Below, in pieces: positions 46,060-57,339 of a stretch of DNA of 64,000 bases (positions are counted from its first letter, which is position 1; each line of letters starts with the position of its first letter). This DNA is from Flavobacterium sp. UBA2787 (GTDB taxonomy: Bacteria > Bacteroidota > Bacteroidia > Flavobacteriales > Flavobacteriaceae): NCBI GenBank assembly GCA_002352205.1, contig DEHZ01000010.1, positions 496,245-560,244 on the forward strand. The letters are read 5' to 3'. A model generated the notes under the pieces. It was not told where the DNA came from. It worked only from the letters and a program-made list of their open reading frames with translations, and did not search any database. The position numbers and the translations under genes were made by a program.

Positions 46060-46998
46060 ATGTATATCGATCAAATTAATAACAAGAAATTTAATTTCAT
46101 TCTCTACTTGCCCATTCCGTTAGTGTTTTTGGGATTAATTGTTGTGAATTTTTTTGCCACAGAAGATATGAATGTAGAAGAAATGATGCAAATGATGATT
46201 AATCAATTGGGCACAAATTTAACCTTTGCCATCATGGTTGGTCAACTTGCAGTTTGTTGTGTGATTTTACTCTTTTGGGTAAAATTCATTCATGGACAAA
46301 GTATCAGAAGTCTGACAACTTCAAGAAAAAAAATTGATTGGAAAAGAATATTTTTTTCGTTTACTATTTGGGGAATTTTTGTAATTGTTTCAACGCTAAT
46401 TCTCTATTTTCTTTCACCTGAAAGTTTTGTTATTAACTTTGATCCGGTTAAATTTTTTCCGTTTCTAATCATTGCTATTTTATTAATTCCGCTGCAAACC
46501 AGCTTTGAAGAATATTTCTTTAGAGGATATTTAATGCAAGGAATTGGCGTAGTAACCAAAAGCAGATTAATTCCGTTAATTATTACTTCTGTAACATTCG
46601 GCTTGATGCACATTGCCAATCCGGAAGTGGGTAAATTAGGAGTTTCTACGATGATGATTTTTTACATCGGAAGCGGATTTTTTATGGGAATTATGACTTT
46701 GATGGATGAGGGTTTAGAACTCGCTCTCGGATTTCATGCTGCCAACAACTTAATTGGAGCACTTTTGGTAACCGCCGATTGGACAGCTTTTCAAACACAT
46801 TCAATCCTGAAAGACGTTTCCGAACCTTCTGCCGGCTTTGATGTTTTGTTTCCGGTTTTGGTAATTTTTCCGATTCTTTTGTTTATTTTTGGTAGGAAAT
46901 ATAAGTGGACAAATTGGAAGGAAAAACTCACCGGAAAAGTCTACGAATATAGTCCTGAAATAGAAAACATTAATACAATTGGAAATGATAATGAATAG
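46060..46998 (+). CDS. CPBP-family intramembrane glutamic protease
   Basis: 312 residues, about eight helices. The Abi/CAAX-protease motifs are complete: Glu150-Glu151 and Arg155 (EEYFFRG), His184 (GLMHIAN) and His226/Asn230 (FHAANN). The Glu and His residues form the site of this membrane peptidase fold. Bacterial members process peptides or act in immunity to self-made bacteriocins; the substrate is unknown here. Its 3' end overlaps the start of menE, so they share a transcript. Confidence 0.85.
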   Translation: MYIDQINNKKFNFILYLPIPLVFLGLIVVNFFATEDMNVEEMMQMMINQLGTNLTFAIMVGQLAVCCVILLFWVKFIHGQSIRSLTTSRKKIDWKRIFFSFTIWGIFVIVSTLILYFLSPESFVINFDPVKFFPFLIIAILLIPLQTSFEEYFFRGYLMQGIGVVTKSRLIPLIITSVTFGLMHIANPEVGKLGVSTMMIFYIGSGFFMGIMTLMDEGLELALGFHAANNLIGALLVTADWTAFQTHSILKDVSEPSAGFDVLFPVLVIFPILLFIFGRKYKWTNWKEKLTGKVYEYSPEIENINTIGNDNE

Positions 46999-48052
46999 CA
47001 CCGACATAACGTACCACAACGTTCACAATAGATTTAAACTCAACGGATTTCACTTAGACAGAGACGAACTTTGTATGTCTGCCTATAGTTTTATAAAAGA
47101 AGGCGAAGATTTTGAAAAGCCGGTTGGCGATTTTCTTCTCGACTGGTTTGATGATAAAAGTTACATCGAAATGAACACATCCGGCTCAACCGGAACACCT
47201 AAATTGATTAAAGTTGACAAGCAAGCGATGGTTCGTTCTGCTTTGGCAACAGGCGATTTTTTTGATTTAAAACCAGGAGATAAAGTTTTACATTGTTTAC
47301 CTGCCAATTATGTTGCCGGAAAAATGATGTTGATTCGTGGTTTCATTTTAGGGTTAGAAATCGATTTTGTGGCTCCTAGTTCACATCCGTTAGCCCGAAT
47401 TGACACGGATTATGATTTTGCTGCTTTGGTTCCGATGCAAGCACAATATTCGTTAGATAAATTAAAACATATCAAAAAAATAATTATTGGTGGAGCAAAA
47501 ATCACAAAACCATTAGAACAAAAATTACTGAAAATTAAAACTTCAGAAATTTATGAAACGTATGGTATGACTGAAACCATCACGCATATTGCCGCACGAA
47601 AAATAGGGGAGGATGCCTTTACCGTTTTTCCAAACGTGATGCTTTCGATGGATGAAAAAAACTGTTTGCTGATTAAAGCTCCGTCTGTTTCTCCGGAAAT
47701 TATTGTGACCAATGATTTTGTGGAAATGGTTTCTGAAAATAAATTCATTTGGTTAGGAAGATATGATAATGTAGTGAATAGCGGTGGAATCAAGTTAATT
47801 CCCGAACAAATTGAAGAAAAACTCGCTACTCGAATTCCGGGACGCTATTTTGTAATTGGTTTACCTGATCCGGTTTTAGGAGAAAAATTAGTTTTAATTG
47901 TTGAAGGTGAACCCATCCAAATTGATCAATCTGTTTTTGATGTTTTAAACAAATATGAAAGACCACGAGAAATTCATTTTGTGAAAAATTTTGAAGAAAC
48001 ACCTACAGGGAAGATTATTCGGAAGGAGACATTGGGGAAGTTTATGAGTTAG
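46991..48052 (+). CDS. menE: o-succinylbenzoate-CoA ligase (MenE)
   Basis: 353 residues from ATG 46991 (ATG 46985 is also possible), within the shorter Bacteroidota MenE range. It activates o-succinylbenzoate with ATP and CoA. The adenylate-forming enzyme motifs are MNTSGSTGTPKLIK (about 56-69), YETYGMTETITHIAA (about 184-198), IWLGRYDNVVNSGG (about 250) and the late catalytic Lys in TPTGKIIRKETL. It lies about 31 kb from menC yet completes the same branch; it overlaps the CPBP gene by 8 nt. Confidence 0.9.
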   Translation: MNSTDITYHNVHNRFKLNGFHLDRDELCMSAYSFIKEGEDFEKPVGDFLLDWFDDKSYIEMNTSGSTGTPKLIKVDKQAMVRSALATGDFFDLKPGDKVLHCLPANYVAGKMMLIRGFILGLEIDFVAPSSHPLARIDTDYDFAALVPMQAQYSLDKLKHIKKIIIGGAKITKPLEQKLLKIKTSEIYETYGMTETITHIAARKIGEDAFTVFPNVMLSMDEKNCLLIKAPSVSPEIIVTNDFVEMVSENKFIWLGRYDNVVNSGGIKLIPEQIEEKLATRIPGRYFVIGLPDPVLGEKLVLIVEGEPIQIDQSVFDVLNKYERPREIHFVKNFEETPTGKIIRKETLGKFMS

Positions 48053-48088
48053 ATTAATTTAAATTTTTAGAATCATTAAAAATTAATT

Positions 48089-49039
48089 ATGTTTAATTTT
48101 TTTAAGAGAGAAAAAAATAGAGATTTAATAGATATTTTAAATTCTAATTTCAATGTTAATGATATAACATTAATCCATAAACTTAAAGAATTTATTGAGT
48201 CATCTAATGATGAAAATAAAATATGCAAAGCTTATGATTTTTTAGGAATTATAGGAAAAGCCAATAACAATCGGGAACTTACTGATTTTTTAATAGAAAA
48301 GTATATTGTCGAGAAAAATAAAGTGTATAAAAATTCAATTAGAAAAGCTTTATTAATACAAGTAAAGGATGAAAATGTTAATTTAAAACCTTTAGTAGAT
48401 ATAATTAAAAAATACAAAAAGGGTAATATTATTGACCCGATAATAACACTTTTAGAAAATTCAATTAATCATGATGCAGAAAATGCTTTAATTCACATAA
48501 TTGAAAATGACTATAGTGATTTTACAAAAATTCAAGCCAATGTCGCTTTGCATACTTCGGGAACTAGAAAATGTATTCCCTCGCTGATAAGGAATATAAA
48601 TCATAAAGATAATGATTTAGCAAATTCATCTTTTTTAGTATTAATAAGACATTCTGATGAGAGAGAGTCTAGATTATTTATTAATGAATTGAAGGATGGA
48701 AAGTGCAAAGAATCAGCTATGGAAGGTATTGTGCTTCACTGTGGTATTGAAGCTGTAAACTCTGTGATTGAAAGATTAAAAAAGAAAACTTCAAGGATAA
48801 GGAAAACAGATTGTGGGACATTTTTTTTTAAAGGTAATGAAAATGAAGTAACAATTGGGTTAAAGTTCTTAAATAGATATAAAAACAAAATTGATAATAT
48901 AGAAGTTTTTTTCAAATATCTCGAATTTAATAGGAATGATAAATTGTTTGAATATGAATTTGAAGCATTAAAATTATTACAGCAAACAGATTACAATACT
49001 GAAACTTTGACATTAAGAGAAAAAAAATCTCATTATTGA
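48089..49039 (+). CDS. HEAT-like helical repeat protein
   Basis: 316 residues, no signal peptide or membrane helix, almost wholly alpha-helical. Paired helices of ~35 residues with buried leucines (for example IDPIITLLENSINHDAENAL, then HIIENDYSDFTKIQANVALH) suggest a HEAT/armadillo-like scaffold for protein contacts. Codon choice is more A/T-biased than in the flanking menE and M1 peptidase genes, a hint of transfer. No catalytic motif. Partner unknown. Confidence 0.6.
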   Translation: MFNFFKREKNRDLIDILNSNFNVNDITLIHKLKEFIESSNDENKICKAYDFLGIIGKANNNRELTDFLIEKYIVEKNKVYKNSIRKALLIQVKDENVNLKPLVDIIKKYKKGNIIDPIITLLENSINHDAENALIHIIENDYSDFTKIQANVALHTSGTRKCIPSLIRNINHKDNDLANSSFLVLIRHSDERESRLFINELKDGKCKESAMEGIVLHCGIEAVNSVIERLKKKTSRIRKTDCGTFFFKGNENEVTIGLKFLNRYKNKIDNIEVFFKYLEFNRNDKLFEYEFEALKLLQQTDYNTETLTLREKKSHY

Positions 49040-49049
49040 GTAAAAAGAG

Positions 49050-50660
49050 TTATCTCTTAACCGTCACCAACATCTTATACATCACCAAATCCATCTCCTC
49101 CACAGCATTAGCATGCGGAATTTTCACCCAATTATTACTCACTAAAATTCTCGATTTTTTGTTATTGATGTGAAATTCTATTGGCATTTCAAAGTTGGCT
49201 ACATTTGTATTCCATCTTGCTTCAATGGTTTTTTTATTGGTTCGAAATTCCAATTCCGGTAAATTTTTATAATTTAAGTATTGATCGAAAACCGGAGCTA
49301 AATTGAGTTTCGATTCTTTCGTGAAAAATTCCACCACATCCTTGGTTTCAATAATTTGATGACGATAAGTTTCAGCATAGTTGCGTAATAGTTTCCACCA
49401 TTTGTCATCGTCGTTTATAATGTGACGAATGGTATTCAATAGCAACGCACCTTTATAATACATATCCGAATTTCCGGTTTTAAAATTCACACCAAATTGC
49501 CCAATAACCGGTTTTTGATTACCAACCATTCGTTTTTGACCATTGATGTACTCCATTGCTTTTTCATAACCAAACTGACATTCCACAAATACCGATTCCG
49601 AGTAAGTGGTAAAACTTTCGTGAATCCACATATCCGCAATATCTTTGGAAGTGATGCTGTTTCCAAACCATTCGTGTCCTGTTTCGTGGATGGTGATGTA
49701 ATCAAATAAAAGTCCAATTCCTGTGCCGGTCATATCATTTCCTAAATAACCTTTCAGATACTTATTTCCATAAGCCACAGCACTTTGGTGTTCCATACCT
49801 AAATAAGGAGTTTCAACCAATTTGAAGCCGTCTTCAATAAAAGGATAGTCACCAAATTTCTCCTGAAAGCAATTCATCATCGGTTTTACTTCTTCAAAAT
49901 GTTTGCGTGCAATTGCTTCATTTTCTCGTAAAACATAATAATCCAAATCCAACCCATTCAACTCATCATGAATATGTACATAATCAGCAATATTAATCAC
50001 GATATTGTAATTGTTAATCGGACTTTTTACTTCCCAATCCCAACGTGTATAACCGTTTTTTAATTCTTCTTTTCCTAAAAAACGACCATTCGAAACATTC
50101 ATCAATCCATTTGGAACAGCCACTCGCACAGAAGCTCCACGATCAGGTTCATCCGTTTGATGGTCTTTCACAGGATACCACAAACTGGCTCCGGTTCCTT
50201 GCACAGCCACTCCGACAAAATCGTTTCCGTTGCTGTCTTTTTTCCATACAAAACCACCATCCCAAGGAGCACGTTTGGCTACCAAAGGTTTGCCGGAATA
50301 GTAAAAACGTACTTTTTGTTCTGAATTCAAAGCTAATTCAGCTGGTAAATCAATAAAAACAGCATCCAATTCCCGTTGATAGGTTAGCTTTTTATTATTG
50401 TGAATAATGCTATCCACATTCATATTTTCAAACAAATCCAATTGAATTTTTGCTGATTTTTCAACTAGTTTAAAGGTAATATCATTAAAACCTACAATCG
50501 TTCTTGTGTCCGGATTGATGGCTATATTCAAATCATACCGTTGTACATCAAAAGCAGTTCGTTCCGGACGTAAACTTCCTTGAAGTGAATCTCGTCGAGT
50601 GAAATCTTGAGCATTACTCATTAAAGTCAGAAACAGAAAAAGGAATACAATTCGATTCAT
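49050..50660 (-). CDS. M1-family zinc aminopeptidase-like protein
   Basis: 536 residues with a signal peptide (ends SNAQ, residue 17). Zinc motif His325-Glu326-Thr-Gly-His329, with the third ligand Glu348 in WIHESFTTYSE, 18 residues later as expected. The N-terminal beta domain (about 20-220) has the M1 pattern ALNSEQKVRFYYSGKPL. The GAMEN-type substrate loop appears as GMEHQSAVAYGN (about 288-299). Shorter than classical PepN because it lacks the C-terminal helical domain. Periplasmic peptide breakdown is likely. Confidence 0.9.
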   Translation of the reverse strand: MNRIVFLFLFLTLMSNAQDFTRRDSLQGSLRPERTAFDVQRYDLNIAINPDTRTIVGFNDITFKLVEKSAKIQLDLFENMNVDSIIHNNKKLTYQRELDAVFIDLPAELALNSEQKVRFYYSGKPLVAKRAPWDGGFVWKKDSNGNDFVGVAVQGTGASLWYPVKDHQTDEPDRGASVRVAVPNGLMNVSNGRFLGKEELKNGYTRWDWEVKSPINNYNIVINIADYVHIHDELNGLDLDYYVLRENEAIARKHFEEVKPMMNCFQEKFGDYPFIEDGFKLVETPYLGMEHQSAVAYGNKYLKGYLGNDMTGTGIGLLFDYITIHETGHEWFGNSITSKDIADMWIHESFTTYSESVFVECQFGYEKAMEYINGQKRMVGNQKPVIGQFGVNFKTGNSDMYYKGALLLNTIRHIINDDDKWWKLLRNYAETYRHQIIETKDVVEFFTKESKLNLAPVFDQYLNYKNLPELEFRTNKKTIEARWNTNVANFEMPIEFHINNKKSRILVSNNWVKIPHANAVEEMDLVMYKMLVTVKR

Positions 50661-53278
<2,618 letters not shown>

Positions 53279-53302
53279 TTCCATAATCATAAATTTACCC
53301 TG

Positions 53303-53333
53303 AAAGTGGCTCGGAAACGGGTCACTTTTTTTT
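53303..53333 (+). terminator. katG intrinsic terminator
   Basis: AAAGTG (53303-53308) pairs with CACTTT (53323-53328), followed by a run of eight Ts, 24 nt after the katG stop. Confidence 0.75.
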
Positions 53334-53339
53334 GTTTTA

Positions 53340-53546
53340 GGGTTGAAGTTTCAGGTTTCAAGTTTCAAGTTGGGATGTGCCTATGAAGAAAATGTTCACC
53401 AAAAAAATCCATTTCAATCCATTATAGCGAAGTTATCAAAATCCGTGAAAATCATTTTCATCCGTTAAATCCGTGTTCCATTAAAAAAAGCGAAGCGTCT
53501 TTGTGTCCTTAGCGAAATTCTTAGTGTTCTTTGCGGTTAAAAAAAA
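53340..53546. repeat. Dispersed intergenic repeats
   Basis: AAGTTTCAGGTTTCAAGTTT iterations, then the phrase AATCCGTGAAAATCATTTTC and TTAAATCCGTGTTCCAT (inverted relative to the 42511 copy), then GCGTCTTTGTGTCCTTAGCG. All are repeat phrases that recur elsewhere in the window (3842, 6860, 42511). Confidence 0.55.
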
Positions 53547-54047
53547 CTACTTCAACACTATCGACTCCAAAATTTGCTTTCTCAAATCATTCCCTTTCTC
53601 AAAACCTTTTTCGCTGTTCACAAATTGAAGTGAATATGATACATTTTTATAAATAAAAACATACGTGTCTACTCTGTTCTTTTTACCCTCCATGTTCAAA
53701 GTATACGAGAACTTAAACGCTTTTTGATCTTGAATGGAAATGACTTCCTCATTCAGTAGCGTTCCCTTACTTGATTTTATAGCTCCATCTTTCACACCCT
53801 GAAAAAACTTCAATAAGCCTGCATCATCGGAATTAATCATTTTGTCCATACCTTTATCCGAACTCACAAAAATCACAATTTCATTTTTGTATGTTCCTTT
53901 CACAAATTTTCCACCTGCAATTTCGCCTTCCTCCGTATCTTCCAACACCTGAATGGTTACGTTGTCATCAAATTCGTAGTCAAAAACTTCTTGACTGAAA
54001 CTGCTAAAGCTCACCAATACAATAAAAATGTAAATTAATCTTTTCAT
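53547..54047 (-). CDS. Secreted hypothetical protein
   Basis: 166 residues, signal peptide ending SFSQ (residue 19). A small beta-rich mature domain with repeated antiparallel strands (VFDYEFDDNVTIQVLEDTEE, RVDTYVFIYKNVSYSLQFVN). No cysteine or catalytic motif seen. Separated by 500 nt of repeats from the next gene of the minus-strand array. Confidence 0.55.
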   Translation of the reverse strand: MKRLIYIFIVLVSFSSFSQEVFDYEFDDNVTIQVLEDTEEGEIAGGKFVKGTYKNEIVIFVSSDKGMDKMINSDDAGLLKFFQGVKDGAIKSSKGTLLNEEVISIQDQKAFKFSYTLNMEGKKNRVDTYVFIYKNVSYSLQFVNSEKGFEKGNDLRKQILESIVLK

Positions 54048-54176
54048 GATTTTTAATTAAGGTTTTTCGGTTTGTTTTTTTTTAAGCGGAACAAATATAG
54101 CAAATTGTTCTAATGAAAAGTTTTTTTAAGCACAACCCAATTTCCGTGCTTTCCGCGTTTTCTGTGAGAAATTATT

Positions 54177-54347
54177 TGAAGCTATTCCCGCTTTTCATTC
54201 CAAGCTTGTTTCCTCAACCTGTTTTTTCAAAACTGCCCCAAGAGCTTCCTCTGGTCGCTTTGGTTCAGCAAGAAAAAATCAGCTTGAGTTGCACAAGGCT
54301 TTTCATTGCAACCTGCCTGCCGGTAGGCAAGGTCGGGGCTAGGGCAG
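54177..54347 (-). ncRNA. Structured RNA-like repeat element, copy D, with inserted palindrome
   Basis: Read on the minus strand it opens TAGCCCCGA and closes AAGCGGGAATAGCTTC. The inner stem CAAGCTGATTTTTTC pairs with GAAAAAACAGGTTG, and the central hairpin CCAA...TTGG encloses AGCGACC...GGAAGCTC. The palindrome CCTGCCTGCCGGTAGGCAAGG-like segment (54312-54332) sits in the 5' strand, the side opposite to copy B. It lies in the repeat-filled interval 54048-54554, whose remaining part (54385-54470) is the inverted CGGAATGACAA/GAAAACT phrase repeat. Confidence 0.65.
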
Positions 54348-54554
54348 CAGTGATCAATTTGCAGTTTTCAGATGTAGATTTCATTTACAGTTTTCACCCA
54401 ATCTTGTCATTCCGTAGGAATCTCATTGCCAGTTTTCACCCAATCTTTTCATTCCATAGTACATGAGCAATAGGGAACTGACGAAGCAATATCCGCTATT
54501 CAAAGGGCAAGGGATTTATCGTCTCGTATATTCAACCCAATCATTAGGAGACTC

Positions 54555-54926
54555 TTAAGCAATTAACTTTGAACCAACTTTTTCATAAATTGTTATAATA
54601 TTATCAGGACAACAAGCATGAGTTTGTCCAAATTTATTTTCCTCAATAATTTCCCATTTATATAGAAAATCCATCCAGATTAGACATGCTGTTCCACTGG
54701 GAATACCATTTTGATTATTCAAATAAGATCCTAAAACAAAATCATCTCTAAAAAAATAAATTACATGTGCATCACACACATTTAATTCAATTTCTTGACC
54801 GGAAACAACTCTTTTAGTTACTTTCCATTCGCCAATAGGAAATTCAGGATTTGAATCATTATCAGATGAGCATGAAAATAATAGTGATACAATGAGGATA
54901 TAAAAAATTAATCTACGTGTTTTCAT
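54555..54926 (-). CDS. Small lipoprotein, lipocalin-like
   Basis: 123 residues with a lipobox (LLFSC, Cys19) and an SSDNDS surface-type linker. The mature part PIGEWKVTKRVVSGQEIELN plus the Tyr/Trp pattern is like a short lipocalin-type beta-barrel; two Cys pairs (CDAH, ACCPDN). It is the last gene of the array in transcription order, with a repeat copy upstream at 54971-55046. Confidence 0.6.
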   Translation of the reverse strand: MKTRRLIFYILIVSLLFSCSSDNDSNPEFPIGEWKVTKRVVSGQEIELNVCDAHVIYFFRDDFVLGSYLNNQNGIPSGTACLIWMDFLYKWEIIEENKFGQTHACCPDNIITIYEKVGSKLIA

Positions 54927-54970
54927 AAATTATAACTAACGATCTGCTAAACGCAGTTCTATGATTTTGC

Positions 54971-55046
54971 GTAAATATAAGAAATTTAATGAGTCACAGA
55001 CATTCGCAGAGCAGTGTGCTATCAAAGAAGACCTAGGAGAGCTGGG
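54971..55046 (-). repeat. Array repeat R1
   Basis: CAGACATTCGCAGAGCA, then GTGTGCTATCAAAGAAGACC, then TAGGAGAGCTGGG. The left palindrome arm is missing. A minus-strand TATATTTAC box (54971-54979) lies 45 nt before the lipoprotein start. The tail ends 16 nt before the stop of the next gene. Confidence 0.75.
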
Positions 55047-55062
55047 TTTAGGTGATAAAGTT

Positions 55063-55455
55063 TTATTCTAAATTTTCAATTTTTAAAGCCCAAAAAGTTG
55101 GTAAATTTTCATTTTCATAAACATTCCAAACAATCCACTCATCAACAAGTATTTTTATTTCTTCTTTGTTTGAGTATTTTAAAAATTTTAAGCGACTATT
55201 ATCTATATAATCTTCCACTCCTATATCACTTGGGCATAGAATTTTTACTAAAATATTTTCCCCCTTGTTAATTGAATCTAAATTTTCAAGCAGTTCAAAT
55301 TTTAAAGTTACACCAAATGGCTCACGTCCACACTTTGGTGGTAATTCAACATTCGAAAAGTTAACAAGTTTAATTTTAATAAATTCATTTGTCTGACCAA
55401 ATGTTGAGAATACAAATGATATAAAGATAAAAAAAGTTGAATAGTACTTCATCAT
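55063..55455 (-). CDS. Secreted hypothetical protein
   Basis: 130 residues, signal peptide ending FGQ (residue 21). Beta-rich mature domain with two Cys (PKCGREPFGVTLKFELLENL and KILCPSDIG). No recognised family. Flanked by R1 and R2. Confidence 0.55.
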   Translation of the reverse strand: MMKYYSTFFIFISFVFSTFGQTNEFIKIKLVNFSNVELPPKCGREPFGVTLKFELLENLDSINKGENILVKILCPSDIGVEDYIDNSRLKFLKYSNKEEIKILVDEWIVWNVYENENLPTFWALKIENLE

Positions 55456-55481
55456 GTTTTGCTATAGAATTAGTGCTGAAT

Positions 55482-55602
55482 TGTAAATATAAAAAATCTA
55501 CACAACTTTTTCAACTTCTCACAAAAATCAAAAGCTGTTTTTCTGATTAAAAAACGCTATTCGCAGAGTACGTGCTATCAAAGAAGACTTAGTTATCTGG
55601 GG
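55482..55602 (-). repeat. Array repeat R2
   Basis: Leader type I: GTAAATATAA, then ACACAACTTTTTCAACTTCT, then AAGCTGTTTTTCTGATTAAA, then ATTCGCAGAGTACGTGCTAT, then CAAAGAAGACTTA. On the minus strand the end nearest the next gene carries TATATTTAC as promoter box. It ends a few nt before the stop of the following gene (55609). Confidence 0.8.
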
Positions 55603-55608
55603 TGTGAA

Positions 55609-56082
55609 TTAATTCAAAGTAACAATTGATTTTTTATAACTATTTACGCATTTGTTATCTAATTTTATTTTTTTATTATGCGGAAGATGACCTTTATATC
55701 TTACTTTGTATGTATTCATTAATTCTAATGTCTCTAAGTCAATCAGTATAGAATATTCATATTTTTTATTGTGTGGAGTAATATCGAAATTTAAGTAATA
55801 AGGCATAATTTCTTTATCATGATACCAAGACGCCGATAATCTAATATCTGCTTTGTTTTTTTTACCAAATAAAAATAGAAAACATTCCGGAAATGAAATT
55901 CTTTTATCTTTAATAACCAATGTCTTAGTATTTATATCAAAAGTTGCCGGACTAAACTCCTCCGGTAACCCAATTATATTCCCTTTATCATCAATTTTCA
56001 AAGGTTTGTCTTTATGATTTATCTTTTCAAAATTTGAATTAGTAAGTAAAATAATTGATACAAAAATCAATAATGTTTTCAT
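55609..56082 (-). CDS. Secreted hypothetical protein
   Basis: 157 residues, hydrophobic N-terminal segment (TLLIFVSIILLTNS) as signal peptide. The mature protein is Lys-rich with many beta-strands (LDNKCVNSYKKSIVTLN at the end). Not recognised. Flanked by R2 and R3. Confidence 0.5.
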   Translation of the reverse strand: MKTLLIFVSIILLTNSNFEKINHKDKPLKIDDKGNIIGLPEEFSPATFDINTKTLVIKDKRISFPECFLFLFGKKNKADIRLSASWYHDKEIMPYYLNFDITPHNKKYEYSILIDLETLELMNTYKVRYKGHLPHNKKIKLDNKCVNSYKKSIVTLN

Positions 56083-56120
56083 AAATATTTTTCTTTAATG
56101 GTTGCCAATTAGCTAACCTC

Positions 56121-56251
56121 CTAAATATAAGCAACTTTTTAAATGGTAAGGTAGAAAATTTTGTTGCTGCGAAGTCAGAGACATTCGCAGATCGAGAGCT
56201 GGGGACATTCGCAGAGCAACGTGCAATCAAAGAAAACTTAGGTAAGCTGGG
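56121..56251 (-). repeat. Array repeat R3
   Basis: Leader type II with GTTGCTGCGAAGTCAGAGAC, then ATTCGCAG, then a small internal duplication (GGGGACATTCGCAGAGCAAC), then GTGCAATCAAAGAAAACTTA and GGTAAGCTGGG. The palindrome arms TGCGAA and TTCGCA are intact. It lies directly before the stop of the 73-residue gene. Confidence 0.8.
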
Positions 56252-56255
56252 CGAA

Positions 56256-56477
56256 TTAATTATCTAACTCTCTTTGTTTACTTAAACTATTCTTTAAACC
56301 TATTCCGCCACAAATCATAAGTACAAATAGAGCAGAACAAATTATATAGTTATTTACTCCATATTTGTCGAAATCATTTTTGCTGATATATCTTATGATT
56401 ATTATAAAAGGAACAATAATAAGTAGTATTGCAGCATTTTTCTGTGATTTAATTTTCCTTCTTTTTTCGTAATCCAT
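56256..56477 (-). CDS. Small membrane protein
   Basis: 73 residues, basic N-terminus (KRRKIKSQKN) and two hydrophobic helices (about 16-29 and 44-62). Likely inner membrane. Not recognised; flanked by R3 and R4. Confidence 0.5.
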   Translation of the reverse strand: MDYEKRRKIKSQKNAAILLIIVPFIIIIRYISKNDFDKYGVNNYIICSALFVLMICGGIGLKNSLSKQRELDN

Positions 56478-56529
56478 TTTGTTATTTTTATTAATTTTCC
56501 AAGATTACTACCAACTAGCAAATAATTTT

Positions 56530-56699
56530 AAATATACACAACTTTTTCAACTTCTCACAAAAATCAAAAACCATATTTCTGATTAAAAAACTCTATTCGC
56601 AGAGCACGTGCTATCAAAGAAGACTTAGTGGAGCTGGGGGTATTGAAGTCAGAGACATTCGTAGAGCAATGTGCTATCAAAGAAGACTGTAAAGAGCCA
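56530..56699 (-). repeat. Array repeat R4 (double copy)
   Basis: A type I leader and tail (ACACAACTTTTTCAACTTCT ... GTGCTATCAAAGAAGACTTA) is followed directly by a second tail copy (GAAGTCAGAGACATTCGTAG, then GCAATGTGCTATCAAAGAAG). The tail runs into the stop region of the next gene (56705). Confidence 0.8.
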
Positions 56700-56704
56700 T
56701 TTTT

Positions 56705-57142
56705 TTAACTCCAAAAATTCCATATTGATTTAGTAGCAACTCCTAAAATCAGTTTTCTCGCTACTTTAGATTCAATTATAGATTTATCATTAAAGCCAAC
56801 TACTTGCGATTTAAAAATGACAGTTTCATTTTCACACTCATTTAAAAGTTCCCTATTTTTTTTTGTCATTTTAATCCTATAATCGGTAATGAATTCAATT
56901 TCTAGCGGCAAGTCCGAAAAACTTCCCCATTCCGTTTTTACATTTAGAATTCCATTTTCTAAATCAGTTCTTGTTTTTTGAAGAACAATTAAAAAATATC
57001 TCAAATCAGAATCTTTTTCTATTTCCGATGATATTTTTTTATCTTTCTCAAGACAATAAACAACTTCAAATTCCTTTCCGTATTCATCTTTTGGAATTCC
57101 GTTTGTCTCACCTAAATATAGATTGTAAAATGTATCTTTCAA
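56705..57142 (-). CDS. Hypothetical protein
   Basis: 145 residues without a signal peptide; Glu/Lys-rich, mixed alpha/beta. DYRIKMTKKNRELLNECENE (about 92-111) is a charged helix. No family recognised. Flanked by R4 and R5. Confidence 0.5.
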   Translation of the reverse strand: MKDTFYNLYLGETNGIPKDEYGKEFEVVYCLEKDKKISSEIEKDSDLRYFLIVLQKTRTDLENGILNVKTEWGSFSDLPLEIEFITDYRIKMTKKNRELLNECENETVIFKSQVVGFNDKSIIESKVARKLILGVATKSIWNFWS

Positions 57143-57168
57143 AGATTTGTAAAATTTCGTATTATATG

Positions 57169-57339
57169 TAAATATATATAAGTTTACAGAACTTTTTCAA
57201 CTTCTCACAAAAATCAGAAGCTGTTTTTCTGATTAAAAAACCGCTATTCGCAGAGCATTTGCTATCAAAGAAGACTTAGGGGAGCTAAGGGCTGGGATAT
57301 TTGTTTCCGCAAAGTCGGGAGACTTTGCGGAGCGGGGAT
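57169..57339 (-). repeat. Array repeat R5, with the perfect palindrome
   Basis: Type I leader and tail followed by TTTGTTTCCGCAAAGTCGGG, then AGACTTTGCGGAGCGG. CCGCAAAGTC (57307-57316) and GACTTTGCGG (57321-57330) are exact inverted repeats with a GGGA loop. A minus-strand TATATTTAC box is at ~57170. The nearest gene stop is 57340. Confidence 0.85.

Noticed and set aside
54113-54466. 117-codon plus-strand frame
   Set aside because: It is read out of the structured repeat element on the opposite strand and the dispersed phrase repeat; codons such as CLPVGKVGA come from the inserted palindrome.
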